Source of the DNA: Skeletonema tropicum
Lineage: Eukaryota > Bacillariophyta > Thalassiosirophyceae > Thalassiosirales > Thalassiosiraceae
NCBI GenBank assembly: GCA_037178625.1
Contig: CM074130.1
Location: 2,232,001 to 2,296,000, forward strand
DNA: 64,000 nucleotides
Reading direction: 5' to 3'
Position 1 is the first letter of the stretch, and each line of letters opens with the position of its first letter. The notes below the pieces were generated by a model. That model was not told where the DNA came from, ran no database searches, and worked only from the letters and a program-made list of their open reading frames with translations. The position numbers and the translations under genes were made by a program. Positions 29,766 to 39,651 of this stretch are shown here, piece after piece.

Positions 29766-32700
29766 AGCGTCGTCAATATGCGCATGAGCCGCTTCTAGTG
29801 GCCCATTATACTCGGCTGTGATACTATACAAGCTCATTAGCGCTGCTCAGAAGGATTGCGCTCGTGTTCTTGATGCTACGATGTTGTAGCTGATCTGAGA
29901 GGTCCAATCTCAGCAGGCCAGCAGCACCTCAATTAGCCGTCTCGTATCTAGCGTCGTCAATATGCGCATGAGCCGCTTCTAGTGGCCCATTATACTCGGC
30001 TGCGATATTATACAAGCTCATTAGCGCTGCCCAGAAGGATTGCGCTCGTAGGAGCGATGCTACGACGTTGTAGCTGATCTGAGAGGTCCAATCTCAGCAG
30101 GCCAGCAGCACCTCAATTAGCCGTCTCGTATCTAGCGTCGTCAATATGCGCATGAGCCGCTTCTAGTGGCCCATTATACTCGGCTGCGATACTATACAAG
30201 CTCATTAGCGCTGCTCAGAAGGATTGCGCTCGTAGGAGCGATGCTACGACGTTGTAGCTGATCTGGGAGGTCCAATCTCTTTTGTCAAGCAGCACCTCAA
30301 TTAGCCGTCTCGTATCTAGCGTCGTCAATATGCGCATGAGCCGCTTCTAGTGGCCCATTATACTCGGCGGCGATACTATACAAGCTCATTAGCGCTGCCC
30401 AGAAGGATTGCGCTCGTGTTCTTGATGCTACGACGTTGTAGCTGATCTGAGAGGTCCAATCTCTGTTGGCCAGCAGCACCTCAATTAGCCGTATCGTATC
30501 TAGCGTCGTCAATATGCGCATGAGCCGCTTTTAGTGGCCCATTGTACTCGGCTGCGATACTAAACAAGCTCATTAGCGCTGCCCAGAAGGATTGCGCTCG
30601 TGTTCTTGATGCTACGACGTTGTAGCTGATCTGAGAGGTCCAATCTCTGTTGGCCAGCAGCACCTCAATTAGCCGTATCGTATCTAGCGTCGTCAATATG
30701 CGCATGAGCCGCTTTTAGTGGCCCATTGTACTCGGCTGCGATACTAAACAAGCTCATTAGCGCTGCCCAGAAGGATTGCGCTCGTGTTCTTGATGCTACG
30801 ACGTTGTAGCTGATCTGACAGGTCCAATCTCTGTTGGCCAGCAGCACCTTAATTAGCCGTCTCGTATTTAGCGTCGTCAATATGCGCATGAGCCGCTTCT
30901 AGTGGTCCATCGTACTCGGCGGCGATGCTATACAAGCTCATTAGCGCTGCTCAGAAGGATTGCGCTCGTGTTCTTGATGCTACGATGTTGTAGCTGATCT
31001 GACAGGTCCAATCTCTGTTGGCCAGCAGCACCTCAATTAGCCGTCTCGTATCTAGCGTCGTCAATATGCGCATGAGCCGCTTCTAATGGCCCATTATACT
31101 CGGCTGTGATACTAAACAAGCTCATTTTCGCTGCCCAGAAGGATTGCGCTCGTGTTCTTGATGCTACGACGTTGTAGCTGATCTGACAGGTCCAATCCCA
31201 GCAGGCCAGCAGCACCTTAATTAGCCGTATCGTATCTAGCGTTGTCAATACGTGCATGAGCCGCTTCTAGTGGCCCATTATACTCGGCTGCGATACTACA
31301 CAAGCTCATTAGCGCTGTTCAGAAGGATTGCGCTCGTGTTCTTGATGCTACGATGTTGTAGCTGATCTGACAGGTCCAATCTCAGCAGGCCAGCAACACC
31401 TCAATAGCCGTCTCGTATCTAGCGTCGTCAATATGCGCATGAGCCGCTTCTAGTGGTCCATTATACTCGGCTGCGATACTCAACAAGCTCATTAGCGCTG
31501 CCCAGAAGGATTGCGCTCGTGTTCTTGATGGTACGACGTTGTAGCTGATCTGGGAGGTCCAATCTCAGCAGGCCAGCAGCACCTCAATTAGCCGTCTCGT
31601 ATCTAGCGACGTCAATATGCGCATGAGCCGCTTCTAGTGGCCCATTATACTCGGCTGCGATACTATACAAGCTCATTAGCGCTGCTCAGAAGGATTGCGC
31701 TCGTGTTCTTGATGGTACGATGTTGTAGCTGATCTGACAGGTCCAATCTCAGCAGGCCAGCAGCACCTCAATTAGCCGTATCGTATCTAGCGTCGTCAAT
31801 ATGCGCATGAGCCGCTTCTAGTGGCCCATTATACTCGGCTGTGATACTATACAAGCTCATTAGCGCTGCTCAGAAGGATTGCGCTCGTAGGAGCGATGCT
31901 ACGACGTTGTAGCTGATCTGAGAGGTCCAATCTCTGTTGGCCAGCAGCACCTCAATTAGCCGTCTCGTATCTAGCGTCGTCAATATGCGCATGAGCCGCT
32001 TCTAATGGCCCATTATACTCGGCGGCGATACTAAACAAGCTCATAAGCGCTGCCCAGAAGGATTGCGCTCGTGTTCTTGATGCTACGACGTTGTAGCTGA
32101 TCTGACAGGTCCAATCTCTGTTGGCCAGCAGCACCTCAATTAGCCGTCTCGTATCTAGCGTCGTCAATATGCGCATGAGCCACTTCTAGTGGCCCATTAT
32201 ACTCGGCTGCGATACTATACAAGCTCATTAGCGCTGCCCAGAAGGATTGCGCTCGTAGGAGCGATGCTACGACGTTGTAGCTGATCTGACAGGTCCAATC
32301 TCTGTTGGCCAGCAGCACCTGAATTAGCCGTCTCGTATCTAGCGACGTCAATATGCGCATGAGCCGCTTCTAGTGGTCCATCGTACTCGGCGGCGATACT
32401 AAACAAGCTCATTAGCGCTGCCCAGAAGGATTGCGCTCGTGTTCTTGATGGTACGACGTTGTAGCTGATCTGGGAGGTCCAATCTCAGCAGCAGCAGGCC
32501 AGCAGCACCTTAATTAGCCGTCTCGTATCTAGCGACGTCAATATGCGCATGAGCCGCTTCTAATGGCCCATTATACTCGGCTGCGATACTATACAAGCTC
32601 ATTAGCGCTGCTCAGAAGGATTGCGCTCGTGTTCTTGATGGTACGATGTTGTAGCTGATCTGACAGGTCCAATCTCAGCAGGCCAGCAGCACCTCAATTA

Positions 32701-33720
32701 GCCGTATCGTATCTAGCGTCGTCAATATGCGCATGAGCCGCTTCTAGTGGCCCATTATACTCGGCTGTGATACTATACAAGCTCATTAGCGCTGCTCAGA
32801 AGGATTGCGCTCGTAGGAGCGATGCTACGACGTTGTAGCTGATCTGACAGGTCCAATCTCTGTTGGCCAGCAGCACCTCAATTAGCCGTCTCGTATCTAG
32901 CGTCGTCAATATGCGCATGAGCCGCTTCTAATGGCCCATTATACTCGGCGGCGATACTAAACAAGCTCATAAGCGCTGCCCAGAAGGATTGCGCTCGTGT
33001 TCTTGATGCTACGACGTTGTAGCTGATCTGACAGGTCCAATCTCTGTTGGCCAGCAGCACCTCAATTAGCCGTCTCGTATCTAGCGTCGTCAATATGCGC
33101 ATGAGCCACTTCTAGTGGCCCATTATACTCGGCTGCGATACTATACAAGCTCATTAGCGCTGCCCAGAAGGATTGCGCTCGTAGGAGCGATGCTACGACG
33201 TTGTAGCTGATCTGACAGGTCCAATCTCTGTTGGCCAGCAGCACCTCAATTAGCCGTCTCGTATCTAGCGACGTCAATATGCGCATGAGCCGCTTCTAGT
33301 GGTCCATCGTACTCGGCGGCGATACTAAACAAGCTCATTAGCGCTGCCCAGAAGGATTGCGCTCGTGTTCTTGATGGTACGACGTTGTAGCTGATCTGGG
33401 AGGTCCAATCTCAGCAGCAGCAGGCCAGCAGCACCTCAATTAGTTGTTTCGTATCTAGCGTTGTCAATACTCGCATGAGCCGCTTCTAGTGGTCCATTAT
33501 ACTCGGCTGCGATACTCAACAAGCTCATTAGCGCTGCTCAGAAGGATTGCGCTTGTAGAAGCGATGCTACGATGTTGTAGCCGATTTGAGAGGTCCAATC
33601 CCAGCAGGCCAGCAACACCTCAATTAGCCGTCTCGTATTTAGCGTCGTCAATATGCGCATGAGCCACTTCTAATGCCCATTATACTCGGCTGCGATACGA
33701 AATTCATTAGCGCTCTTTAG
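29766..33720. repeat. 184-bp tandem satellite, about 21.5 units
   Basis: Head-to-tail units, taken to begin at AGCGTCGTCAATATGCGCAT, start at 29766, 29950, 30134, 30318, 30502, 30686, 30870, 31054, 31238, 31421, 31605, 31789, 31973, 32157, 32341, 32531, 32715, 32899, 33083, 33267, 33457 and 33641, the last being partial. Spacing is 184 bp except for 183 (one) and 190 (two, caused by an extra AGCAGC). Units differ by point changes and by block variants, for example GTAGGAGCGATG against GTGTTCTTGATG. The minus strand shows a recurrent 74-codon open frame, but 184 is not a multiple of three, so frames do not join and coding is unlikely. The flanking 29580-29765 and 33721-34155 hold nothing else recognisable. 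Confidence 0.97.
31605..33456. repeat. Higher-order duplication of five satellite units (926-bp period)
   Basis: Units 11-15 (31605-32530) and 16-20 (32531-33456) match position by position: both blocks begin and end with AGCGACGTC-type units, both carry GTAGGAGCG in the same second and fourth units and GCTCATAAGCG in the same third unit, and both finish with the 6-bp AGCAGC insertion. They differ by only a few bases. Confidence 0.9.
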
Positions 33721-34155
33721 ACGGCCTTCGTGTGTATAAATGATGATTGCGGTTTTGTGAGGACTAATTGTTGCATTTACATAATTGATGAATTGTTAAG
33801 ATATAAGATGAAGGAGATCATATTATGGTACATACTTTCAGGAAGTCTCACTCATACACTTAATATTCATATTCATATTTTTAGTGACTGTTTGCCTCTC
33901 CCTTCCATAGTCTATTCTTATTCAAGCTCTCAAATGCTTCCAAATCCAAAAGCACCAACACAAAACATCTTTTTCGTTGCTTTTGTACCTGTGGGCGCAC
34001 AGTGTATTTGTGCGTGGGCGGAATGATCGACTGACTCACATTCACGACCATGACCATACGCAACATAGCACACATCAGGCCGTGACAAAAACCTGCGTTG
34101 CTTTAATCACTGTCAATCCAAAGGCAACCCCATCAAAAACAACAATGAATGAGGA

Positions 34156-36201
34156 ATGAGTATTCTATCGCAACTCCATTTATCTTCTTGTCTACGCTCT
34201 CGCATAAATCATGACACTGCTGTAGCGGTTGCTGCAAAAAAAGATGGAGACGATCCATCAATTGGATTCGTTCTGTATTTGCCGACAGTGAACCTCCGCT
34301 TCGAACACAACCCAGCATTTGCTGTCGCTTGTCATGCAGCTAATCATTTGAAGCTTCCGCTTGTTGTGTTGGCTGTCGTTTGTGATGATGCAAGCCATCA
34401 CACGAGTACTCCAGCGGGCAGTGGTGGTGTTGTCATGACCGCAAGGCGACTAGCGTTTACACTCCAAGCTCTCTCTCATGCCTGCAACCAATGGTCTACA
34501 CACGGAGCTGCAGTGGGGGTGCGAGTGCACGGTCCTAACGGAGCACGTGTCCCCGATCATTTGACACTTGCGAGCAATGCATCTTTCGTAGTGACAGACG
34601 AATCATTTGTTTCCCCATACACGACAATGACAAGAAGAGTAAAAGAAGCTTGTAGGAAGAGCAAAGTACCGTGTGTTAGTGTTGATGGTAGTACTACTGT
34701 GCCGCCTATTCAAGTGTTGAAACGCAGTCGTAACCCAGTAAGCGGAGAGATAGTTTGTGAAGGAATTCCACAAAAAGCTTACTTATGGCAAAATAAGACT
34801 GAGCATCTTCGAGATGAACATTTGAAAGCAGCAATGCAAGGTGAATTTTGTGCACCAGAACTACAGATTAAATTGGAGGATGACGATTTATTCCATTCAA
34901 TATTAGGCAATAAAGGATCATGTACATTAGCTGAGAAACTGGCATACTTGTTTCCAAGAAGATGGAAGCCAACATCTCTAACAACAGATTCAGAAAATCA
35001 AATACACTCTCTACCGAGTTGCCCAGATGTCAGACCTTTTACTTCAGGAGAGTTAAATACTCTCTTTCGTAACGACGATTGCTACAAGAATAATGAAGCG
35101 ATTGCGGCAGTAGCGGTAGCGGCAGGAACAGTAGACCAGTCAACAATAAGAAATGAAGAGTCGTCAAGATTGCCATTCTACAATTTTTCTATGCAATGGG
35201 CAGATCGAAATGTGCCTCCCTGTGAGCATACAATTGGTACTTATTCTTGTGGTATGAGAAGATGGAATGCATTTGTGCAAAAGGGCGGGCTGCTACGTTA
35301 CGGAAAGGAGCGTAACAATGCCAAATTGGTTCACTCTGTCTCGAGAATGAGTGCTTACTTGAATTTGGGTATTGTTAGCATCTTTCGACTTGTGTCGGAT
35401 GCAAAACGTGCGAAAAGACAGGCCCAAGGAAAGAGCAGTCAAGAAAACATTGACAAATTCTTGCAAGAGATTATCAAGTTCCGTGAGTTATCCTACGCTC
35501 ATGCATTTTCTCGTGGCAATGACTACGATGGTGTTGGAAGCCTTCCTCGATGGAGTGTGCAGACTTTGAATGAACAGCATCAAAACTCTATGCACAATAT
35601 TACACTGGAAGAGCTTGCGACTGGGAGAACTAATGATCCGAAATGGAATGCTATGCAACAGTATCTAGTCAGGACAGGCGAGCTTCACAATAATGTAAGG
35701 ATGACATGGGGCAAAACGGTTGTGAGTTGGGCGTCTTCTCTCGAATCTGATAACAATCTACAACGTGCAGATGTGGTACTAAAAATATTGTGCTATCTTA
35801 ACGATAGATTTGCGTTGGATGGATTGTCGCCCCCCAGCTACGCTGGCATTCTTTGGTGTGTGGGTTGGACGGATAAACCAACCAATGTTGGCGAGTGCAG
35901 GATTCCCATAAAGCATGCCTACAGATATCGAATGAGTCCTGAGGAGTTTCTCGAGGCAGAAAGATGTTTGCTGTCGTCTGGTCCTTCTAAGCAAGGAACC
36001 AACAACAAACAACAAGGATCTGTACTAGACATGATGAAAATGCAATCTCGGCGTTCAAACAGTGATGCTGCAACAAAGGACCATGCAGTATCTTCCTCAT
36101 CCAAGAACGACAACAAAGGAATGAAACGAAATGGATCTATAGAGACATTCTTCTCTAAACCTGCCAAGAAAAAGCCCAGCCCAAGTCGCATCATTGGGTG
36201 A
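34156..36201 (+). CDS. Photolyase/cryptochrome family protein, class II CPD photolyase-like
   Basis: A 681-residue flavoprotein that would repair UV pyrimidine dimers or act as a light sensor. The N-terminal Rossmann part (VLYLPTVNLRFEHNPAFAVA, then LPLVVLAVVCDD) precedes the FAD domain, with SRMSAYLNLGIVSIFRLV, YAHAFSRGNDY, WNAMQQYLVRTGELHNNVRM, TWGKTVVSWA and DRFALDGLSPPSYAGILWC. The HN-x-RM-x-WGK and DG-x6-YAGI patterns resemble class II photolyases more than class I or DASH. An unusual insert (about 225-380) and a C-terminal tail enlarge it. The tail ends NGSIETFFSKPAKKK, a PCNA-box-like motif with Asn in place of the first Gln. Start ATG 34156 directly precedes SILSQLHL. Confidence 0.82.
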   Translation: MSILSQLHLSSCLRSRINHDTAVAVAAKKDGDDPSIGFVLYLPTVNLRFEHNPAFAVACHAANHLKLPLVVLAVVCDDASHHTSTPAGSGGVVMTARRLAFTLQALSHACNQWSTHGAAVGVRVHGPNGARVPDHLTLASNASFVVTDESFVSPYTTMTRRVKEACRKSKVPCVSVDGSTTVPPIQVLKRSRNPVSGEIVCEGIPQKAYLWQNKTEHLRDEHLKAAMQGEFCAPELQIKLEDDDLFHSILGNKGSCTLAEKLAYLFPRRWKPTSLTTDSENQIHSLPSCPDVRPFTSGELNTLFRNDDCYKNNEAIAAVAVAAGTVDQSTIRNEESSRLPFYNFSMQWADRNVPPCEHTIGTYSCGMRRWNAFVQKGGLLRYGKERNNAKLVHSVSRMSAYLNLGIVSIFRLVSDAKRAKRQAQGKSSQENIDKFLQEIIKFRELSYAHAFSRGNDYDGVGSLPRWSVQTLNEQHQNSMHNITLEELATGRTNDPKWNAMQQYLVRTGELHNNVRMTWGKTVVSWASSLESDNNLQRADVVLKILCYLNDRFALDGLSPPSYAGILWCVGWTDKPTNVGECRIPIKHAYRYRMSPEEFLEAERCLLSSGPSKQGTNNKQQGSVLDMMKMQSRRSNSDAATKDHAVSSSSKNDNKGMKRNGSIETFFSKPAKKKPSPSRIIG

Positions 36202-36745
36202 TATTCTTCTCATTGTGCCTACAAAGCGATACTCGAATAAAGTAAGATTCAGTATCCTTTCGTTAGATACTTCACACCCGCCTCTATCATCTCTATGCCC
36301 CAAAACGCCTCCAACATCCTCCAACAAGCAGATAACATCTTGAAATCAAAACAAGTCAACTACCACTGTGTGGACCAGACACATCCACCTACTACTCCCA
36401 ACTATCGGCAGAAAACTTTGCTTCGCGAACGGATCAGCCGGACTCAAAGCCCTCTCCATCCTCAATGGCTGCACAATGACCCACAGTCCAAGTCATTAAC
36501 CAACACTAGTTGCCACGATGAAACACTAACTTTACTAAATTGTAGATGATACTACTTCAGACCAGAGTAGCCAACATCCACACATACGATAGACGATTCC
36601 TCATCCACCTACTACTTTCCTCATGGAGAGACCTACCACACTACCTACGTGCGTAGCAAATAAATCTAACCCCCCCACACTCCTCCAATTTTCGGGTCAC
36701 AAACTTGCATTGGATTAGATTGGATTGTATTTGAAACAATTAACT
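36202..36745. other. Spacer without a supported gene
   Basis: 544 nt between the photolyase and the permease. An 84-codon frame at 36295-36549 and a later stretch reading YYFPHGETYHTTYV (near 36610-36650) look weakly coding-like in different frames, but no consistent splice model was found. A C-rich run lies at about 36671. Confidence 0.4.
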
Positions 36746-38218
36746 ATGACCGATCAAGATGAAGAAATAAATGGAAGTCCGACCAGGGAGAGGGCAAATC
36801 TACTCGCCGATGGTAATGGGTCTGGTGGAGGTATGGTTGAAATGTTCGTGCCAACATCACCAGGCAGAGGTTTGCACCACCATGACGACGACGATCTGAA
36901 TGAAGATAAGCACATGTTATCTGATCATTTTGAGATGGAAGATGGAGATTCTTTATACAGTGATGATGGTTCGGACGTGTCATTAGAATTGGGCGGTGAT
37001 CCACATGGAATGGCAGTTGGAAGTGCAACACCGACGCAAGTAGCTGTCAATATCTTCATATCATTTGTCGGGGCTGGTCTCCTGGGGCTGCCCTACGCAT
37101 TTTCAAGATCTGGCTGGTTGCTTGGTACCTTGAGTCTCTGCGCAGTATCTGCAACGAATGTATATGCTATGCTTCTGCTAGTGAAATGTCGCAAAAGATT
37201 AGAACGAGAGGGTATAATGGGTATCAAAGGATATGGAGATGTGGGAAGAGAAGTTATGGGGCCATGGGGAGAAGTGCTGGTGAATGTTTGTTTGGTTATC
37301 AGTCAAGCTGGTTTCGCAACTGCATACTTAATCTTCATCGGAGCCAATATTCAAAAGGTGACGAATGGACTGGCGAACAGAGCAATGATAATATATGCTT
37401 GTGTGCCTCTCCTGTCGCTTCTTGTACAGTTTCGTAACATGAAGACCCTGTCTCCCTTTTCACTAATTGCGGATGTAGCGAATGTGTTGGGCTTCTCTTG
37501 CGTGCTGTTTCAAGACTTTGAATACTACACTCATGATGACAATATTGAAGCTGTCGACTTTCGGGGTTTAATTTATGTGACGAGCGTATGCATTTATTCT
37601 TTGGAAGGAGTCGGATTGATTCTGCCATTGGAATCAAGCTGTGCGGATCGAGAGGGCTTTCCTCGACTTCTGAAGCAAACAATAACTGGAATCACAATCT
37701 TGATGTCAGTCTTTGGAACGTGTGGATATGTGGCATTCGGAAACCAAACTATTTCACCAATATCTTTGAATCTAAAAGGAGAGTCGGCAGCATTTGTGCA
37801 GGTGGCGCTATGTCTTGCTCTGTATCTCACATATCCAATTATGATGTTTCCAGTTTCTGATGTGCTGGAAAATTTGTTTTTGAGTGACTCAAACAAACCG
37901 CCGAGGAGATATTGCCCCAGCAGAACAGTCCGCGTCATGATCGTCCTAATGACGGCAACGATAGCTTACTCACTTCCGAATTTTGGCAAGTTTTTGGAAT
38001 TGGTAGGCGCATCAATATGTACATTACTCGGATTTATCTTGCCCTGCTATTTCCATATCCGGGTGTTTGGGAGAAAGGAAATGAAAACGTGGGAGCTGCT
38101 GTTCAACCTGTTCATTATTATTGTAGCTGTATTCTTTGCGATCGTAGGGACATTCGATGCTATTTTGAAGCTGATGGAAGATGAAGAGGAAGTCATTGAG
38201 GTGAATGTGGAGCTTTGA
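36746..38218 (+). CDS. Amino acid permease, AAAP (AVT/SLC36-38) family
   Basis: 490 residues from the first ATG (MTDQDEEINGSPTRER). The N-terminal 95 residues are hydrophilic and acidic, as in vacuolar AVT-type transporters. About 11 membrane segments follow, opening with the family signature NIFISFVGAGLLGLPYAFSRSGW, in which the GAGLLGLPYAF turn lines the substrate site. Later segments include VYSLEGVGLILPLE-like sequence (read IYSLEGVGLILPLE), GTCGYVAFGN and LVGASICTLLGFILPCYF. It is a proton-coupled amino-acid carrier, probably of the vacuole or plasma membrane. It converges on the LPA1-like gene with a 144-nt gap. Confidence 0.85.
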   Translation: MTDQDEEINGSPTRERANLLADGNGSGGGMVEMFVPTSPGRGLHHHDDDDLNEDKHMLSDHFEMEDGDSLYSDDGSDVSLELGGDPHGMAVGSATPTQVAVNIFISFVGAGLLGLPYAFSRSGWLLGTLSLCAVSATNVYAMLLLVKCRKRLEREGIMGIKGYGDVGREVMGPWGEVLVNVCLVISQAGFATAYLIFIGANIQKVTNGLANRAMIIYACVPLLSLLVQFRNMKTLSPFSLIADVANVLGFSCVLFQDFEYYTHDDNIEAVDFRGLIYVTSVCIYSLEGVGLILPLESSCADREGFPRLLKQTITGITILMSVFGTCGYVAFGNQTISPISLNLKGESAAFVQVALCLALYLTYPIMMFPVSDVLENLFLSDSNKPPRRYCPSRTVRVMIVLMTATIAYSLPNFGKFLELVGASICTLLGFILPCYFHIRVFGRKEMKTWELLFNLFIIIVAVFFAIVGTFDAILKLMEDEEEVIEVNVEL

Positions 38219-38362
38219 TTTTGTTGGTGAAATGATGGAGATCATCATAACAACTAATGTACACTCATTCATTTACGTCCATATCTCATAGCACTACATA
38301 AGAAATGACAATGTATATCAATTGAAGCAAGTTTACATCATCATTAACAACTATGCCTATAT

Positions 38363-39379
38363 TCATGGTCCTCCATAACGCTCACTGTCACCTGGCATTC
38401 CAAACTTGCTACCGTCCGCCACTTCCATCATTCCAACCATATCACCAAATGGAGGAAGCCCTGTGGCACGCCTCAATATTCTGCCATTTTTCTTCACGGT
38501 GATAGTGATGCCTTTCGAAAGAACATCGAAGCCCTGGCCCTTCGCTGTCTTGATGTCTGAGTCAATGTACTCTTGCCACATAGGCAATACATTGGGGAAG
38601 CAGACGACTTCATCAGCTCTTGTACTATCAAAATTGCGGTCATTTTCCCCAGGTGTTGCACTTCTCCATGCTGATTTGGTTTCAACAACATTGTAGTTTT
38701 CATCTAAAAGCACTGGGACAATCATAACATCCACTCCAGCAAGTGCGGCAGGCAGTATGTTTTCGTCTGCTAACTGATCAGAGCAGAGTGACATAGCAAG
38801 ACTTCTGATATATTCAGCTCCACCAGCTGCTATGACAACTCTTGAAGTCCTTCTGTATTCTTTCAATGTTCTTTTGGCTGCGTCCTCCTCTGCCGGCTCA
38901 ACTACAAGCCTTGCAAGCAAACCACCTTTTGCAATTCTCTCAAGATTACCCTGCCCCACCTTAATCTCTCTGACAGCAAGGGCACCAAATCCTAATGCAC
39001 CACCAAGATTGATTGCAACTTGAACCAACGCTTCATCTAAAGGAGGAATGTCAGCATAACCTCCGATGTTTGCTTTGACTGCAACCAAAGCTGAGAAGTA
39101 GAAGGCCACAAACGCAGATGCTGATGAAAAAGCAAAGAATGCAAGGCGCACTTTACGGAATGGCGATTCAACTTCCTCACGGAGCCTTTGCTTCACTGTG
39201 TAGCCATTCGACGTCGTTTCTCCCAAAGCTGCCTCGTTTTCATTGCTAGAGGATATCACGATGCGGTTGCGTTTAAATGCTGCCGGAGTTTGTGTATTGC
39301 GAACAGCGCTGAGCTGAGGATTGGTGAAAGCTCTGGCAGACGCCAAGAGGCAGGCAAGTAAGATGGTGAGGCGCATCAT
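38363..39379 (-). CDS. LPA1/CPLD-type plastid membrane protein
   Basis: A 338-residue protein with a signal peptide ending in SARAFTNP, again the Phe-type cleavage context of diatom plastid import, then a transit-like stretch. The core starts KQRLREEVESPFRKVRLAFF, which I associate with the LPA1 (low PSII accumulation 1) family's C-terminal region, followed by two membrane helices (FSSASAFVAFYFSALVAV and VQVAINLGGALGFGALAV). The long C-terminal half (from about residue 150: RIAKGGLLARLVVEPAEED) holds SRVVIAAGGAEYIRS and ITVKKNGRILRRATGLPP. It lacks the TPR part of plant LPA1. A photosystem-assembly role is inference. The double ATG (MMRL) makes the exact start ambiguous by one codon. Confidence 0.7.
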   Translation of the reverse strand: MMRLTILLACLLASARAFTNPQLSAVRNTQTPAAFKRNRIVISSSNENEAALGETTSNGYTVKQRLREEVESPFRKVRLAFFAFSSASAFVAFYFSALVAVKANIGGYADIPPLDEALVQVAINLGGALGFGALAVREIKVGQGNLERIAKGGLLARLVVEPAEEDAAKRTLKEYRRTSRVVIAAGGAEYIRSLAMSLCSDQLADENILPAALAGVDVMIVPVLLDENYNVVETKSAWRSATPGENDRNFDSTRADEVVCFPNVLPMWQEYIDSDIKTAKGQGFDVLSKGITITVKKNGRILRRATGLPPFGDMVGMMEVADGSKFGMPGDSERYGGP

Positions 39380-39651
39380 AGTAGACTACAATCTATGGTG
39401 TTATTAACAGGAAGCACCATTGTCGACGTGAGCGTGACAAGGCAAGCAAGATTTTGCGTTCGAGTGAGTCACTGTTTGTGACTTGTGACTCAGCTGCGGC
39501 TCTGCTTTGATGACAGCACATTTATTGACATTGACATGATCGGGTAGGTGTCGAGACTTCGAGAGAGTCGAGTAACTTTTAAGCTTTGCTGTTGCTCTGC
39601 TATTAATTTTGTCATGCCTAATACGAGGTTTTCATTATATACAGTAAAGCT

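Noticed and set aside
30297..33286. Recurrent 74-codon open frames on the minus strand in the satellite
   Set aside because: The unit is 184 bp, not a multiple of three. The frames overlap by 41 nt, vary in stops and starts, and have no codon-level constraint that I can see. They reflect the repeat, not genes.
29766..33720. CRISPR-like array
   Set aside because: Units are contiguous and 184 bp long with no unique spacers; it is a satellite.
29766..33720. Centromere call
   Set aside because: Satellite alone is not evidence; known diatom centromeres are defined by AT-rich sequence, and this array is near 50% GC.
36295..36549. 84-codon frame with a possible gene
   Set aside because: No domain, no splice model, and similar coding-like words are in other frames; kept as spacer.
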